In this document: piece by piece, positions 53,640-62,806 of the stretch | How the letters are laid out: each line of letters opens with the position of its first letter | How positions within the stretch are numbered: position 1 is the stretch's first letter | Assembly: GCA_004554665.1 (NCBI GenBank) | Contig: SFKY01000005.1 | Span: 4,616 to 68,615, forward strand | Reading direction: 5' to 3' | DNA from: Bacteroidales bacterium | GTDB taxonomy: Bacteria > Bacteroidota > Bacteroidia > Bacteroidales > Bacteroidaceae | DNA length: 64,000 nt | Notes under the pieces: model-generated | What the model was told of the DNA's origin: nothing | Seen by the model: only the letters and a program-made list of their open reading frames with translations | The model's database searches: none | Program-made: the position numbers and the translations under genes

Positions 53640-56600
53640 TTAGAACTGTACACTCAGGGTACCCGTAATGGTGCGCGAAGGCGCATACTTGGTGTTGGCA
53701 ATACCGCCGTAGGAGTTGATACGCGGGTCGAGACCCTTGCGCTTGCTCCAATAGGTCAGGTTCTCGCCGGCCACCGATACCCGTAGCTTGCTGATGCCCA
53801 GCGAGGTGAACCACTTCTTGGGCAATGTGTAGCCGAGCGACACATTCTGCAGGCTCAGCCAACTGCCATCGATGAGGAAACGGTCGGAGCTGGCAGCTGA
53901 ATACTTGTCTTCATACTGCAGACGGGGTATATTGGAAGAGGTGTTGGTCTCCGACCATGCGTTGAGCAGGTCCTGATGGAGCGCCATACCCGTGAATCCG
54001 GCCGTGGGGACGGTCATCAGCGTCTGGTAGCCGTAGTCGAACACCTTGCCGCCGACACTGTAGGCGAAGGAGATGCCGAAGTCTACGCCGTAAGCGCTCA
54101 CCGAGGTGTTGAATCCGCCGTAGAAATCGGGCAGGGCGGTACCACAGTCGAAGTAGTCGATATCCTTGGTTATCTCGGTGGGATTGGTGGTGGTCACCAG
54201 GTTGCCGTTGTCATCGTGCTTGTACCACATAGACTGGCCATCGTCTGATACACCGGCATATTTCTTCAGACGCCATGTGTACATGGGCAGACCCTCTCCG
54301 TAGTAGTAAGCCCCACTCATGTAACCGGCGTGCCCCTCGAGCACATTGTACTTGTTGTCGTCGTTCAGGCGCAGCACGCGGTTCTTGTAGGCCGTGATGT
54401 TGGCCCCCACCGTCCACTTGAAGTGCTTGGTCTGTACCGGATCGCCCTCAAGCTCTATCTCCACACCCTTGTTGGACATGTCGCCCACATTGGAGGAATA
54501 GCCTGCATAACCCTGGGACAGCGGCACCTTGACCGAGCACAGCATGTCGGTGGTCTTGCGGTAGAAGTACTCGATGCCTCCGCGCAGACGGCTGCCGAAA
54601 AGCTGGAACTCGACACCGGCATTGATATTGGTCACCGTCTCCCAAGTGATGTTCTCGTTGCCCACGCTCTCCAACACGAGGCCAATGTCGTTGCCCTCGC
54701 CCTTGTTGATGGTATAGGTGTCGGTATAGAGGAAGTCTGAGATGTTGTCATTGCCGTTTTGTCCGAACGAAGCTTTCAGTTTCAGCTCGTTGAGCCACTT
54801 CACCTCCTGCATCCACGGCTCCTTGGTCATGATCCAGGCACCGCCAAACGAGTAAAAGTTACCCCAACGGTGGTCGGGATGGAAGCGCGACGAGGCATCG
54901 CGGCGATAGGAGAGCTGGCCGAAATACTTGCCGTCATAATCGTACAGGCCACGGAATATCCAGCCCTCGGTGTTGTAGCCGGTGTGGTAGGAAGAGTTGG
55001 TGAGCACGGTGGTGGCACCGTCGAGCTCTTGGTTGCCGAAGTACGAATACATGTTCTTGCGGTCGCCGCTGATATCATCGTAGTCGGCCTCGTAGCTCTC
55101 GTGTCCGGCAAGCAGTGAGATATTGTGCTTGCCGAAGCTACGGCTGTACTTCAAGAGCTGCTGGAAGTTGACCGTGTACTGGTCGTAAGAGTCTGCATAG
55201 ACATAGCCGTTGGGATAAGTAGCATGCCCGAAACCGTAGAAGGGATTGTAGGTGTAGGTGGTCTTGTAATGACAGCCATAGACGCTTCCGTTGAGCGTGG
55301 CGGTCAGTCCCTCGGCGAGGGTGAAGTCTGCAAATCCGTTGAGCGAGAACGTGGTGTTCACCACCCGTGCGGTATTGAGCACGGCATCGGTGATACCGTT
55401 GTTCTGGGTGAGGTAGGGACGCACATAGCTGCTGCCCAGTATCTGGCCATCGCCGTAATCGCCCACAGGCCCATTCTCGTCGCGGAGGATATTGCCCTCG
55501 CCATCGCGCAGATACACGGGATAGATGGGACCTATCTGGGCTATCTGCGTGTAGATGTTGGTACCTCCGTCGTCCTCAGTGTCGTTGACATCGGCACCGT
55601 TGTTGGTGGTGGAGCGGGCAAAGTTGATGTTGCCGCCCACGTTGAGCCACTTGGTGGCCTGGTAGGTGGCCTTCAGACGGGCGGTGTAGCGCTCATAGTC
55701 TGAGGCCACGGCGATACCCTCGGCGTTGAGGTAGCCCAACGAGGCATAAAACTGTCCCTGATGTCCGCCTCCGGTGATACCTACATTATATTCCTGACGC
55801 AGCGCGTTGCGGTAAGCCGCGTCGATCCAGTCGTCGGGCATGAGGGTGTAGACCTGTCCGTTGTTGTAGACACGGTTGCCGAGCGTGGCGTTGGGGTTGA
55901 GCTTGCCGTTGTCGCCCACCAGGTACTGTCCTGCCGGTACCGAATAGGGGATATAGCCCAGACCGCCCTCGCTCGACGACTTCCACAGGGCGCTGTTGGC
56001 ATTGGCGTGGGCAGCGTATGCGCTCTGCCCCTTGGCCAGATAGTAGTTGTACAGTCCCCGGTAGTTCATCTCGATGTACTGTGCCGGGTCGTCCACGGTC
56101 TCATAGCGCTTCGAGGCGCGGCTGCTCGAGCCCACCTTCATGTCCAGTGAGATGGTGGTACGGCTCTTGTCGCCCTTCTTGGTGGTCACGATGATCACAC
56201 CGTTGGCACCGCGCGCACCGTAGAGCGCATTGGAGGCGGCATCCTTGAGCACGGTGACCGAAGCCACGTCGCTGGGGTTGATGCTGTTCCACTCGCCGTC
56301 GTAGGGCGCACCGTCGAGGATGATGAGCGGGTTATTGCCCGCATTGATACTGCTGATACCACGGATGCGGAAGGTGGGATTGGCATCGGGCGCACCCGAG
56401 TTGGAATAAGCCTGCAGACCTGCCACGTTGCCCTGGAGGGCATCCATCACGTTGGTCACCTGCCGCTGCTCCAGCTTCTTGGTGTCCACCACGCCGGCAG
56501 AACCGGTAAACGACGATTTCTTCTGCTCACCGTAAGCCACCACCATCACCTCGTCGAGTATCTGGTTGTCGCTCTCGAGCACAATCTTCATCGCGGCCTT

Positions 56601-56861
56601 CGGCACCACCGTCTTGGTCTTCATACCGATGTAAGACACCTCCAGACGGTCATTGGTGCGCAGGCCCTTCACCTCAAACTGGCCGTCCAAGTCGGTCTTG
56701 GTGCCCTTGTTGGTACCCTTGATCATGACAGAAGCGCCAATCACCGGCTCATTGTTTTCGTCCACCACCTTGCCACTCGCGCTGTGCGTCTGTGCCAAGA
56801 CAGTGCCTATAGCCATCATCATGGCCAAAAACAAAATCAGTCTTTTTCTCATGTAATTCAT
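53640..56861 (-). CDS. SusC/RagA-family TonB-linked outer-membrane transporter
   Basis: 1073 residues from the ATG at 56861 (another ATG at 56852). The signal peptide ends GTVLAQ, the carboxypeptidase-like domain is SGKVVDENNEPVIGASVMIK, and the plug contains the SusC signature (GISSINAGNNPLIILDGAPY, then LKDAASNALYGARGANGVII). A 22-stranded barrel follows. It imports glycan pieces caught by SusD. No sensor-regulator gene (HTCS, SusR or an ECF/FecR pair) is adjacent. The carbohydrate is inferred to contain beta-GlcNAc/GalNAc from the GH20 gene. Confidence 0.94.
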   Translation of the reverse strand: MNYMRKRLILFLAMMMAIGTVLAQTHSASGKVVDENNEPVIGASVMIKGTNKGTKTDLDGQFEVKGLRTNDRLEVSYIGMKTKTVVPKAAMKIVLESDNQILDEVMVVAYGEQKKSSFTGSAGVVDTKKLEQRQVTNVMDALQGNVAGLQAYSNSGAPDANPTFRIRGISSINAGNNPLIILDGAPYDGEWNSINPSDVASVTVLKDAASNALYGARGANGVIIVTTKKGDKSRTTISLDMKVGSSSRASKRYETVDDPAQYIEMNYRGLYNYYLAKGQSAYAAHANANSALWKSSSEGGLGYIPYSVPAGQYLVGDNGKLNPNATLGNRVYNNGQVYTLMPDDWIDAAYRNALRQEYNVGITGGGHQGQFYASLGYLNAEGIAVASDYERYTARLKATYQATKWLNVGGNINFARSTTNNGADVNDTEDDGGTNIYTQIAQIGPIYPVYLRDGEGNILRDENGPVGDYGDGQILGSSYVRPYLTQNNGITDAVLNTARVVNTTFSLNGFADFTLAEGLTATLNGSVYGCHYKTTYTYNPFYGFGHATYPNGYVYADSYDQYTVNFQQLLKYSRSFGKHNISLLAGHESYEADYDDISGDRKNMYSYFGNQELDGATTVLTNSSYHTGYNTEGWIFRGLYDYDGKYFGQLSYRRDASSRFHPDHRWGNFYSFGGAWIMTKEPWMQEVKWLNELKLKASFGQNGNDNISDFLYTDTYTINKGEGNDIGLVLESVGNENITWETVTNINAGVEFQLFGSRLRGGIEYFYRKTTDMLCSVKVPLSQGYAGYSSNVGDMSNKGVEIELEGDPVQTKHFKWTVGANITAYKNRVLRLNDDNKYNVLEGHAGYMSGAYYYGEGLPMYTWRLKKYAGVSDDGQSMWYKHDDNGNLVTTTNPTEITKDIDYFDCGTALPDFYGGFNTSVSAYGVDFGISFAYSVGGKVFDYGYQTLMTVPTAGFTGMALHQDLLNAWSETNTSSNIPRLQYEDKYSAASSDRFLIDGSWLSLQNVSLGYTLPKKWFTSLGISKLRVSVAGENLTYWSKRKGLDPRINSYGGIANTKYAPSRTITGTLSVQF

Positions 56862-57182
56862 TTTGCAGCCTCTGTTACTGTGCTTCTCCAAGAGAGAGGG
56901 GTAGACAGCACCATTGGCCTCGGTTACTACTTATTTTTATTACGCTCTCTTACGTCTTCATACCTGCTGACGGTGATGGAACAATGGCGGATAACTAAAA
57001 GACTGTCTATACTAACAAGCTCTTCTACAATCTGTCATTGTTGTAAAAGTAATGAATATTTATTAAAAATACAAGAAAAAAGATAGAAAAATACAAATAA
57101 TCGTTACAAAGTGACAGACTGTAAGCCTCTTCTATGTTCCGAAACCTATATATAAAAGGTGTAGGCAGGGCATCTACAGACC

Positions 57183-57270
57183 GTACGGCAGTTGCGATAC
57201 GGCCGTACTCCAATTGCGATACGAGCGTACTCCAATTGCAGTACGGGCGTACTCCAACTGCAGTACGGTC
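57183..57270. repeat. 22-bp tandem array, four units
   Basis: Four consecutive 22-bp units starting at 57183, 57205, 57227 and 57249. The third begins with the near-palindrome GTACTCCAATTGCAGTAC. Period and palindromic character equal those of the 17-bp unit arrays, but the sequence is different. Confidence 0.85.
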
Positions 57271-57367
57271 TGCAAACGCCACCCCTGCACCGGCAATACG
57301 CACCCTCTATTTTGGACAAAAAAAGCAGATAGGTGGCCATTTTTCCTGTTTTGTAATTTTTTTATTG

Positions 57368-57375
57368 TATATTTG
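57368..57375 (+). promoter_or_regulatory. -7 box of the GT32 gene
   Basis: TATATTTG, 19 bases before the ATG at 57395. The nearest TTTG upstream is only 14 bases away, so the -33 is uncertain. Confidence 0.5.
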
Positions 57376-57394
57376 TCGCAAAAACAGGGAGACT

Positions 57395-58147
57395 ATGATA
57401 CCTAAGAAGATACATTTCTGCTGGCTCAGCGGCGATCCGTATCCTGCCAAGATACGGCGCTGTCTGGCTACGTGGCGCAAGGTGCTGCCCGAGTACGAGA
57501 TCAAGCTGTGGAATGCCGACAATTTCGACATCGATGCCGCACCCGCCTACGTGCGCGAGGCCGTGAAGCAGCGCAAGTGGGCTTTTGCGGCCGACTATAT
57601 CAGGATGCACGCGCTCTATGTGGAGGGCGGCATCTACTTCGACTCGGATGTGCTCGTACTGAAACCCTTCGACCCGTTCCTCCACCACTCCTTCTTCTCA
57701 TCGATGGAGTATCACCCCACACAGATAGCCCGCGACGGCGCTATGGACATGATCGACGAGCGGGGGATGAGGACGAAGCCCGGATTTGTGTCGGGCATCC
57801 AGATACAGGCCGCCGTGATGGGGGCTGAGAAGGGGTCTCCCTTTGTGAAAGACGTGCTCGACTGGTACGCCGACAAGTCTTTTCTCAAACCCGACGGCAC
57901 ACTGGCCACAGATGTGCTGTCGCCACAGATCTACGCACAAGTGGCTGAGCGCTACGGATTTGTCTACAAGGACCAAGACCAGGCCCTGAGCGACGGCATC
58001 TTCATCTACCGCTCAGAGATTTTTGCCGGCAACAAGCACGAGGTTACCCCTGCCTCGTACGCCATACACTACTGCGCCCACAGCTGGCACCCCTCTGTCA
58101 AGGAGAAGCTCGCCAAATGGTGGAAACGCATCACATCGCACACTTAA
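57395..58147 (+). CDS. glycosyltransferase, GT32-like (DxD sugar-binding)
   Basis: 250 residues. PKKIHFCWLSGDPYP at the start, AADYIRMHALYVEGGIYFDS in the middle with DxD motif Asp83-x-Asp85, and WHPSVKEKLAKWW at the end match the capsule and mannosyl/galactosyl transferases of GT32. The start at 57395 is chosen because it lies right after the -7 box and begins the conserved fold; the longer frame runs through the repeat array. Acceptor unknown; probably surface polysaccharide or LPS synthesis together with the next gene. Confidence 0.88.
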   Translation: MIPKKIHFCWLSGDPYPAKIRRCLATWRKVLPEYEIKLWNADNFDIDAAPAYVREAVKQRKWAFAADYIRMHALYVEGGIYFDSDVLVLKPFDPFLHHSFFSSMEYHPTQIARDGAMDMIDERGMRTKPGFVSGIQIQAAVMGAEKGSPFVKDVLDWYADKSFLKPDGTLATDVLSPQIYAQVAERYGFVYKDQDQALSDGIFIYRSEIFAGNKHEVTPASYAIHYCAHSWHPSVKEKLAKWWKRITSHT

Positions 58148-58164
58148 CCCACACACAGCCCGTC

Positions 58165-58944
58165 ATGCAAAGAGACAACAAGATCTCGGTGGTCATCAAT
58201 ACCTACAACGCCGAGGAGCATCTGGAGCGCGTCATCAAGGCCGTACAAGACTTTGACGAAGTGCTGGTATGCGACATGGAGAGTACCGACCACACCGTAG
58301 AGATAGCCCGTCGATTGGGATGCAGGGTAATCACCTTTCCCAAAGCCAATCACAAAAGTGCAGAACCTGCGCGAACCTTCGCCATCCAGTCGGCCACCTC
58401 GCCGTGGGTGCTCGTGGTAGATGCCGACGAAATCGTTACTCCCGACCTACGCCTGTATCTCTACCGCCACATAGCCACTCCCGGCTGTGCCGAGGGACTC
58501 TATATCCCACGAAAAAACTATTTTTTACATCAGTTGTTTGGCTATCCTGACTATCAGCTTCGTTTCTTTATACGAGAAGGGACCGAATGGCCACCATATG
58601 TGCATACTTTCCCTACCATTAAAGGTCGGACAGAACATCTTCCCAAAAAATGTAAGGAGCTAGCATTTATCCATTTGGCAAATGATAGCGTACGCATGAG
58701 ATTGTTGAAAACCAATGAATACACCGACAACGAGGTGGAGAAACGCAGCAACAAGCATTATGGTGCATGGAGCCTGGTCTACGACCCCGCATGGCGCTTC
58801 GTCCGCGCCTATATCTTCAAAGGCGAGTGCCTGAAGGGGGTGCCGGGATTCATCAATGCCACCCTCGATGCCTACTACCGTTTCATCATGATTGCCAAAA
58901 TCATCGAGGCAAAGAACGGGGAGCGGCAAATTCCCGAAAAGTAA
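58165..58944 (+). CDS. glycosyltransferase family 2, WaaE/KdtX-like
   Basis: 259 residues. ISVVINTYNAEEHLERVI opens the GT-A fold, MESTDHTVEIA follows, and the DxD is Asp86-x-Asp88 (VVDADE). The C-terminal half resembles LPS core glucosyltransferases of the WaaE type (VYDPAWRFVRAYIFKGE). Start 58165 avoids overlap with the preceding gene. Bases from about 58505 to 58730 are much richer in A and T than both flanks, although the frame is intact. Confidence 0.88.
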   Translation: MQRDNKISVVINTYNAEEHLERVIKAVQDFDEVLVCDMESTDHTVEIARRLGCRVITFPKANHKSAEPARTFAIQSATSPWVLVVDADEIVTPDLRLYLYRHIATPGCAEGLYIPRKNYFLHQLFGYPDYQLRFFIREGTEWPPYVHTFPTIKGRTEHLPKKCKELAFIHLANDSVRMRLLKTNEYTDNEVEKRSNKHYGAWSLVYDPAWRFVRAYIFKGECLKGVPGFINATLDAYYRFIMIAKIIEAKNGERQIPEK

Positions 58945-58953
58945 AGCACCATC

Positions 58954-59406
58954 ATGCCACAGTCTCTGGCAAGAAACTATATCCATCTGGTCTTCTCGAC
59001 CAAGCACAGGATAGATCTGTTGCCGCATACATTTCTTACAGAGATGCATGCCTATCTTGCAGGTATCTTGCAGTCGTGCGATTGTCAGGCCGTCAGCATC
59101 GGAGGTACCACCAATCACGTACATCTCTTGTTTGCATTATCCAAGAACAAGACCTTGGCCGAGGTGATACGTACCCTGAAAGCCAACAGTTCGCGCTGGA
59201 TCAACCAGCATGGGTATGCCAACGGCCATTTCGCATGGCAAGACGGCTATGGTGCGTTCAGCATTAGCCAAAGTCATGTAGATGCCGTACACAATTATAT
59301 CCGTCATCAAGAGGAGCACCACCGAGAAGTGACATTTCAGGATGAGTTGAGAAGATTGTGCCGACTGTACGGCATGGAGATAGACGAACGATATGTATGG
59401 GAGTGA
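58954..59406 (+). CDS. Y1 (HUH) transposase, REP-associated tyrosine transposase type
   Basis: 150 residues of the IS200/IS605-like Y1 family. The HUH motif is His55-x-His57 in TNHVHLLF and the catalytic tyrosine is probably Tyr115 in VHNYIRHQEEHH. These enzymes cut single-stranded DNA next to hairpins. No tnpB is present. A pair of palindrome-rich 94-bp inverted repeats follows at 59423-59733, the arrangement of domesticated REP-associated transposases. It starts 9 bases after the GT2 stop. Confidence 0.87.
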   Translation: MPQSLARNYIHLVFSTKHRIDLLPHTFLTEMHAYLAGILQSCDCQAVSIGGTTNHVHLLFALSKNKTLAEVIRTLKANSSRWINQHGYANGHFAWQDGYGAFSISQSHVDAVHNYIRHQEEHHREVTFQDELRRLCRLYGMEIDERYVWE

Positions 59407-59422
59407 TGTGTCATCCCGTCCT

Positions 59423-59733
59423 TTTATGTCGCCCTTACAGGGCTCATGGAGTAGGGGTGCGCCTTCCCTCACAGGGTTTGCACCCTGTGCTGTATTGTGT
59501 CGCCCTTTCAGGGCTCACTTCCATTCCATGCTATTTTAGGTAAAGACATATATTCCTCATATCCATAGCAAAAGAATCATTCTGATGTAGGCAAGAGCCA
59601 GTTCATCCCATAGGTTAATGGAGGTATAGGAAACCTAACGAGCCCTGAAAGGGCGACACAATACAGCACAGGGTGCAAACCCTGTGAAAAAAGGCGCATC
59701 CCCTGCCCCATGAGCCCTGTAAGGGCGACATAA
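59423..59733. repeat. inverted pair of REP-like elements next to the transposase
   Basis: The left element (59423-59516) and the right element (59640-59733), 94 bp each, are nearly exact reverse complements separated by 123 bases. Each holds three small hairpins: GCCCT-TAC-AGGGC, CACAGGGT-TTGC-ACCCTGTG and GCCCT-TTC-AGGGC. They are probable substrates of the adjacent transposase. Confidence 0.85.
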
Positions 59734-59881
59734 AAAACAAATGAGGACACTCCCACCACCCCGGCGGGCGGCGGGTAGGATGACAAATGTGTTAACATTG
59801 TGCTAATTATTCGTAATTCATTTCTGCCTTTCATTTTTTTTCTATTAATTTGCATTGTAATCATCAAAACACGCAATCATT

Positions 59882-62089
59882 ATGGGAAAAGGGAAAAAAG
59901 GCGGAAAAAGATACACCAAACGACAGGTGGAGGAAATGCTCATGGCACTCTTCTCCGCACATCCGGGACAAACACTCACGTTTAAGGAAATCTTCAAGGC
60001 ACTGCGCTTAGACACACACCCTGCCAAAATGCTGGCCGTGGACGTGATGGAGGAGATGGCATGGGACGATGCCATCACCAAGGTGAGTGTCAATGCCTAC
60101 AAACTCAACACCGAGGGACAGGTACAGGACGGCGTGTTCAGACGCAAGGCCAACGGCAAAAACTCGTTCATACCCGACGGCGGCGACAAGCCTGTCTTCG
60201 TGTCGGAAAGAAACTCGATGTCGGCACTCGACGGCGACCGCGTGCGCGTGTCGTTTATGGCGCGCCGCAGAAACCATATCAAGGAGGCACAGGTCATCGA
60301 GATCCTGCAACGCAAGAAAGACACCTTCGTGGGCAGACTGCGCGTAGACAGGGACATCGCTTTCCTGGTGACCAACGATACACTCTTCACGCACGACATA
60401 CTCATCCCCAAAAACAAACTGAAGAAGGGCAAGACCGACGACAAGGCCGTGGTGCGCGTGGTAAGCTGGCCCGACGAGAACCACAAGAACCCCGTGGGCG
60501 AGGTGGTGGACATACTGGGACCCGCCGGCGACAACGATGTGGAGATGAACACCATCCTGGCACAGTACGGACTGCCCTACAAGTATCCGAAGGCCGTGGA
60601 GGAGGCGGCCGAGAAGATTACGGGAGAGATCACGGCCGAGGATGTGGCCGAGCGCGAGGACTTCAGAGACACATGGACCTGCACCATCGACCCGCACGAC
60701 GCCAAGGACTTCGACGATGCCCTCTCCATCAAGCGGCTCGACAACGGACTGTACGAGGTGGGCGTGCATATCGCCGATGTGTCGCACTATGTGAAAGAGG
60801 GCGACATCATCGACCGAGAGGCTCAGCGGCGTGCCACATCGGTATACCTGGTAGACCGCACCATCCCCATGCTGCCTGAGCGGCTCTGCAACTTTGTCTG
60901 CTCGCTCAGACCCGATGAGGACAAACTCTGCTACAGCGTCGTCTTCGACCTCGACGACAACGCCGACATCAAGCGCTACCGCATCGTACACACCATCATA
61001 CGCTCCAACAAGCGGTTTGCCTACGAGGATGCCCAAAAACTGCTCGAAGACAACGGCGTGGTGGACAGTACGGGCACGCCGGCACCTGCCCCCGGTCCTG
61101 AAGGCTACAAGGGCGAGTTTGCCGAGCAGGTCATCACCCTCGACAGGCTGGCCAAGCAGCTGCGCGAGAAGCGGTTTAAGAGCGGCGCGGTGAAATTTGA
61201 CTCAGAAGAACTGCACTTCGACGTAGACGAGCAGGGCAAGCCGCTGCGCTGCTACTTCAAACGGTCCAAGGATGCCAACAAACTGATCGAGGAGTTTATG
61301 CTGCTGGCCAACCGCACGGTGGCAGAGAGCGTGGGACGGGTGCCCAAAGGCAAGAAGGCCAAGGTGCTCCCCTACCGTGTACACGACAATCCTGACCCGC
61401 AGAAGATGGAGACGCTGCGCGAGTTTATCGTCAAGTTCGGCTACAAGGTGAAGACCGACGGCACACGCGGCGCGATGGCCAAGAGTCTCAACAAACTCAT
61501 GGACGACAGCGAGGGCCGGCCGGAGCAGAAGATGATACAGCGCGTGGCGCTGAGGGCGATGATGAAGGCCAAATACACGGTTCACAACATCGGACACTTC
61601 GGTCTGGCGTTCGACTATTACACCCACTTCACCAGCCCTATCCGCCGTTATCCGGACACGATGGTGCACCGGCTGCTCACCAAGTACCAGGCTGGAGGCC
61701 GGTCGGCCAACGAGAAGCACTACGAGGAGCTCTGCGTACACAGCTCGGACATGGAGCAGATAGCACAGAACGCTGAGCGCGACTCGATCAAGTACAAGAT
61801 GGTGGAATACATGGGCGACAAGCTCGGGGAAGAATACGACGCGCATATCAGCGGCATCACATCCTATGGTATCTATGCCGAAATAGACGACAATCACTGC
61901 GAAGGCATGGTGCCGATGCGGGATCTGGACGACGACTACTACGACTTTGATGAGCGCAACTTCTGCCTGATGGGCCGGCGGAGACATCATCGCTACCAGC
62001 TGGGCGACCCCATCCGCATACGGGTGGCCGCAGCCAACGTGGAGAAAAAGCAGCTCGACTTTGTCATTGTGCCCAATAAGAAGAAATGA
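59882..62089 (+). CDS. rnr: ribonuclease R
   Basis: 735-residue 3'-5' exoribonuclease. A helix-turn-helix N-terminus with a Lys-rich start (GKGKKGGKRYTKRQ) precedes cold-shock domains. The RNB catalytic domain carries HDAKDFDDAL (272-281; metal-binding Asp276, Asp278 and Asp279), and the S1 domain is near the end (DKLGEEYDAHISGITSYGIY). It degrades structured RNA. Translationally coupled to the next gene by a 4-base overlap. Confidence 0.95.
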   Translation: MGKGKKGGKRYTKRQVEEMLMALFSAHPGQTLTFKEIFKALRLDTHPAKMLAVDVMEEMAWDDAITKVSVNAYKLNTEGQVQDGVFRRKANGKNSFIPDGGDKPVFVSERNSMSALDGDRVRVSFMARRRNHIKEAQVIEILQRKKDTFVGRLRVDRDIAFLVTNDTLFTHDILIPKNKLKKGKTDDKAVVRVVSWPDENHKNPVGEVVDILGPAGDNDVEMNTILAQYGLPYKYPKAVEEAAEKITGEITAEDVAEREDFRDTWTCTIDPHDAKDFDDALSIKRLDNGLYEVGVHIADVSHYVKEGDIIDREAQRRATSVYLVDRTIPMLPERLCNFVCSLRPDEDKLCYSVVFDLDDNADIKRYRIVHTIIRSNKRFAYEDAQKLLEDNGVVDSTGTPAPAPGPEGYKGEFAEQVITLDRLAKQLREKRFKSGAVKFDSEELHFDVDEQGKPLRCYFKRSKDANKLIEEFMLLANRTVAESVGRVPKGKKAKVLPYRVHDNPDPQKMETLREFIVKFGYKVKTDGTRGAMAKSLNKLMDDSEGRPEQKMIQRVALRAMMKAKYTVHNIGHFGLAFDYYTHFTSPIRRYPDTMVHRLLTKYQAGGRSANEKHYEELCVHSSDMEQIAQNAERDSIKYKMVEYMGDKLGEEYDAHISGITSYGIYAEIDDNHCEGMVPMRDLDDDYYDFDERNFCLMGRRRHHRYQLGDPIRIRVAAANVEKKQLDFVIVPNKKK

Positions 62090-62736
62090 AGATACACTTC
62101 AACCACAAGGAAGAACTGTGGAACTCGTGGAGCCACGCCGGAGGCATCGCCTTAGGGGCTGTCTTCGGCGTGGTGTTCATGGTCTGGTGCTGTAGGAGCG
62201 ACAACGGCTGGGCCACAGCGGGTATCATACTCTACCTCTTTGGCATGCTCTGCTCCTACGTGGCATCCACGGTATACCACGCATTGAGCGCCCGGTCTGT
62301 ATGGAAGGAGCGCCTGCGCCGTTGGGACCATGCCGCCATCTACTGGCACATCGCCGGCTCGTACTCGCCCATCACGCTGGTGGCGCTCAGAGACGAGGGA
62401 GCATGGGGCTGGGGACTGTTCGTGTTTGTCTGGGCATGCGCCATCGTGGGCACCATCATGTCGTTTGTCAGACTCAAGGACCACAGCAATCTGGAGACTT
62501 TGTGCTTCGTGGGCATGGGACTGTCGGTGCTGGTAGCCTTCGGTCCGCTCATCGATGCCGTGAGCGTATCGGCCATCTCATGGCTCATCGCCGAGGGTGT
62601 GGCCTATATCACGGGTGCGGTGTTTTACAGCCTCAACAAGCGACGGTACATGCACACCGTGTTCCACTTTTTTGTACTGCTCGGCTCCCTGTGCCACCTC
62701 ATCTGCGTATGGGATGTGTTGATGCAGTACCTCTAA
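62086..62736 (+). CDS. hemolysin III / PAQR-family membrane protein
   Basis: 216 residues with seven hydrophobic segments. It shows the family motifs NSWSHAGGIALG (His in helix 1), STVYHALS, WDHAAIYWHIAGSYSP and HTVFHFFVLLGSLCH. These His and Asp residues would bind a metal as in PAQR receptors. The bacterial function is uncertain, with membrane fluidity proposed. It overlaps rnr by 4 bases. Confidence 0.92.
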   Translation: MKIHFNHKEELWNSWSHAGGIALGAVFGVVFMVWCCRSDNGWATAGIILYLFGMLCSYVASTVYHALSARSVWKERLRRWDHAAIYWHIAGSYSPITLVALRDEGAWGWGLFVFVWACAIVGTIMSFVRLKDHSNLETLCFVGMGLSVLVAFGPLIDAVSVSAISWLIAEGVAYITGAVFYSLNKRRYMHTVFHFFVLLGSLCHLICVWDVLMQYL

Positions 62737-62768
62737 TACTTAAAATATGCTAAAATAATGGCCATTCT

Positions 62769-62800
62769 CTTGGCACATTGATGACTATTATCTAATTTTG
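62769..62800 (+). promoter_or_regulatory. promoter of the small RNA
   Basis: CTTG (62769-62772) and TAATTTTG (62793-62800) with a 20-base spacer. Because no reading frame follows at once, it supports an independent RNA gene. Confidence 0.65.
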
Positions 62801-62806
62801 CGATAT

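Larger units (their letters stand above)
56862..57394. other. divergent intergenic region with 22-bp tandem repeat
   Basis: Upstream of susC (minus) the sequence is AT-rich, but no TAnnTTTG box was found in that direction. The 22-bp array at 57183-57270 lies in the middle, and the promoter element of the glycosyltransferase gene at the right end. No gene is visible; long frames here are translations of the repeat. Confidence 0.55.

Noticed and set aside
57183..57270. CRISPR array
   Set aside because: Units are 22 bp with no 30-bp spacers, the copies diverge, and no cas gene is near. The 17-bp unit arrays fail for the same reasons.
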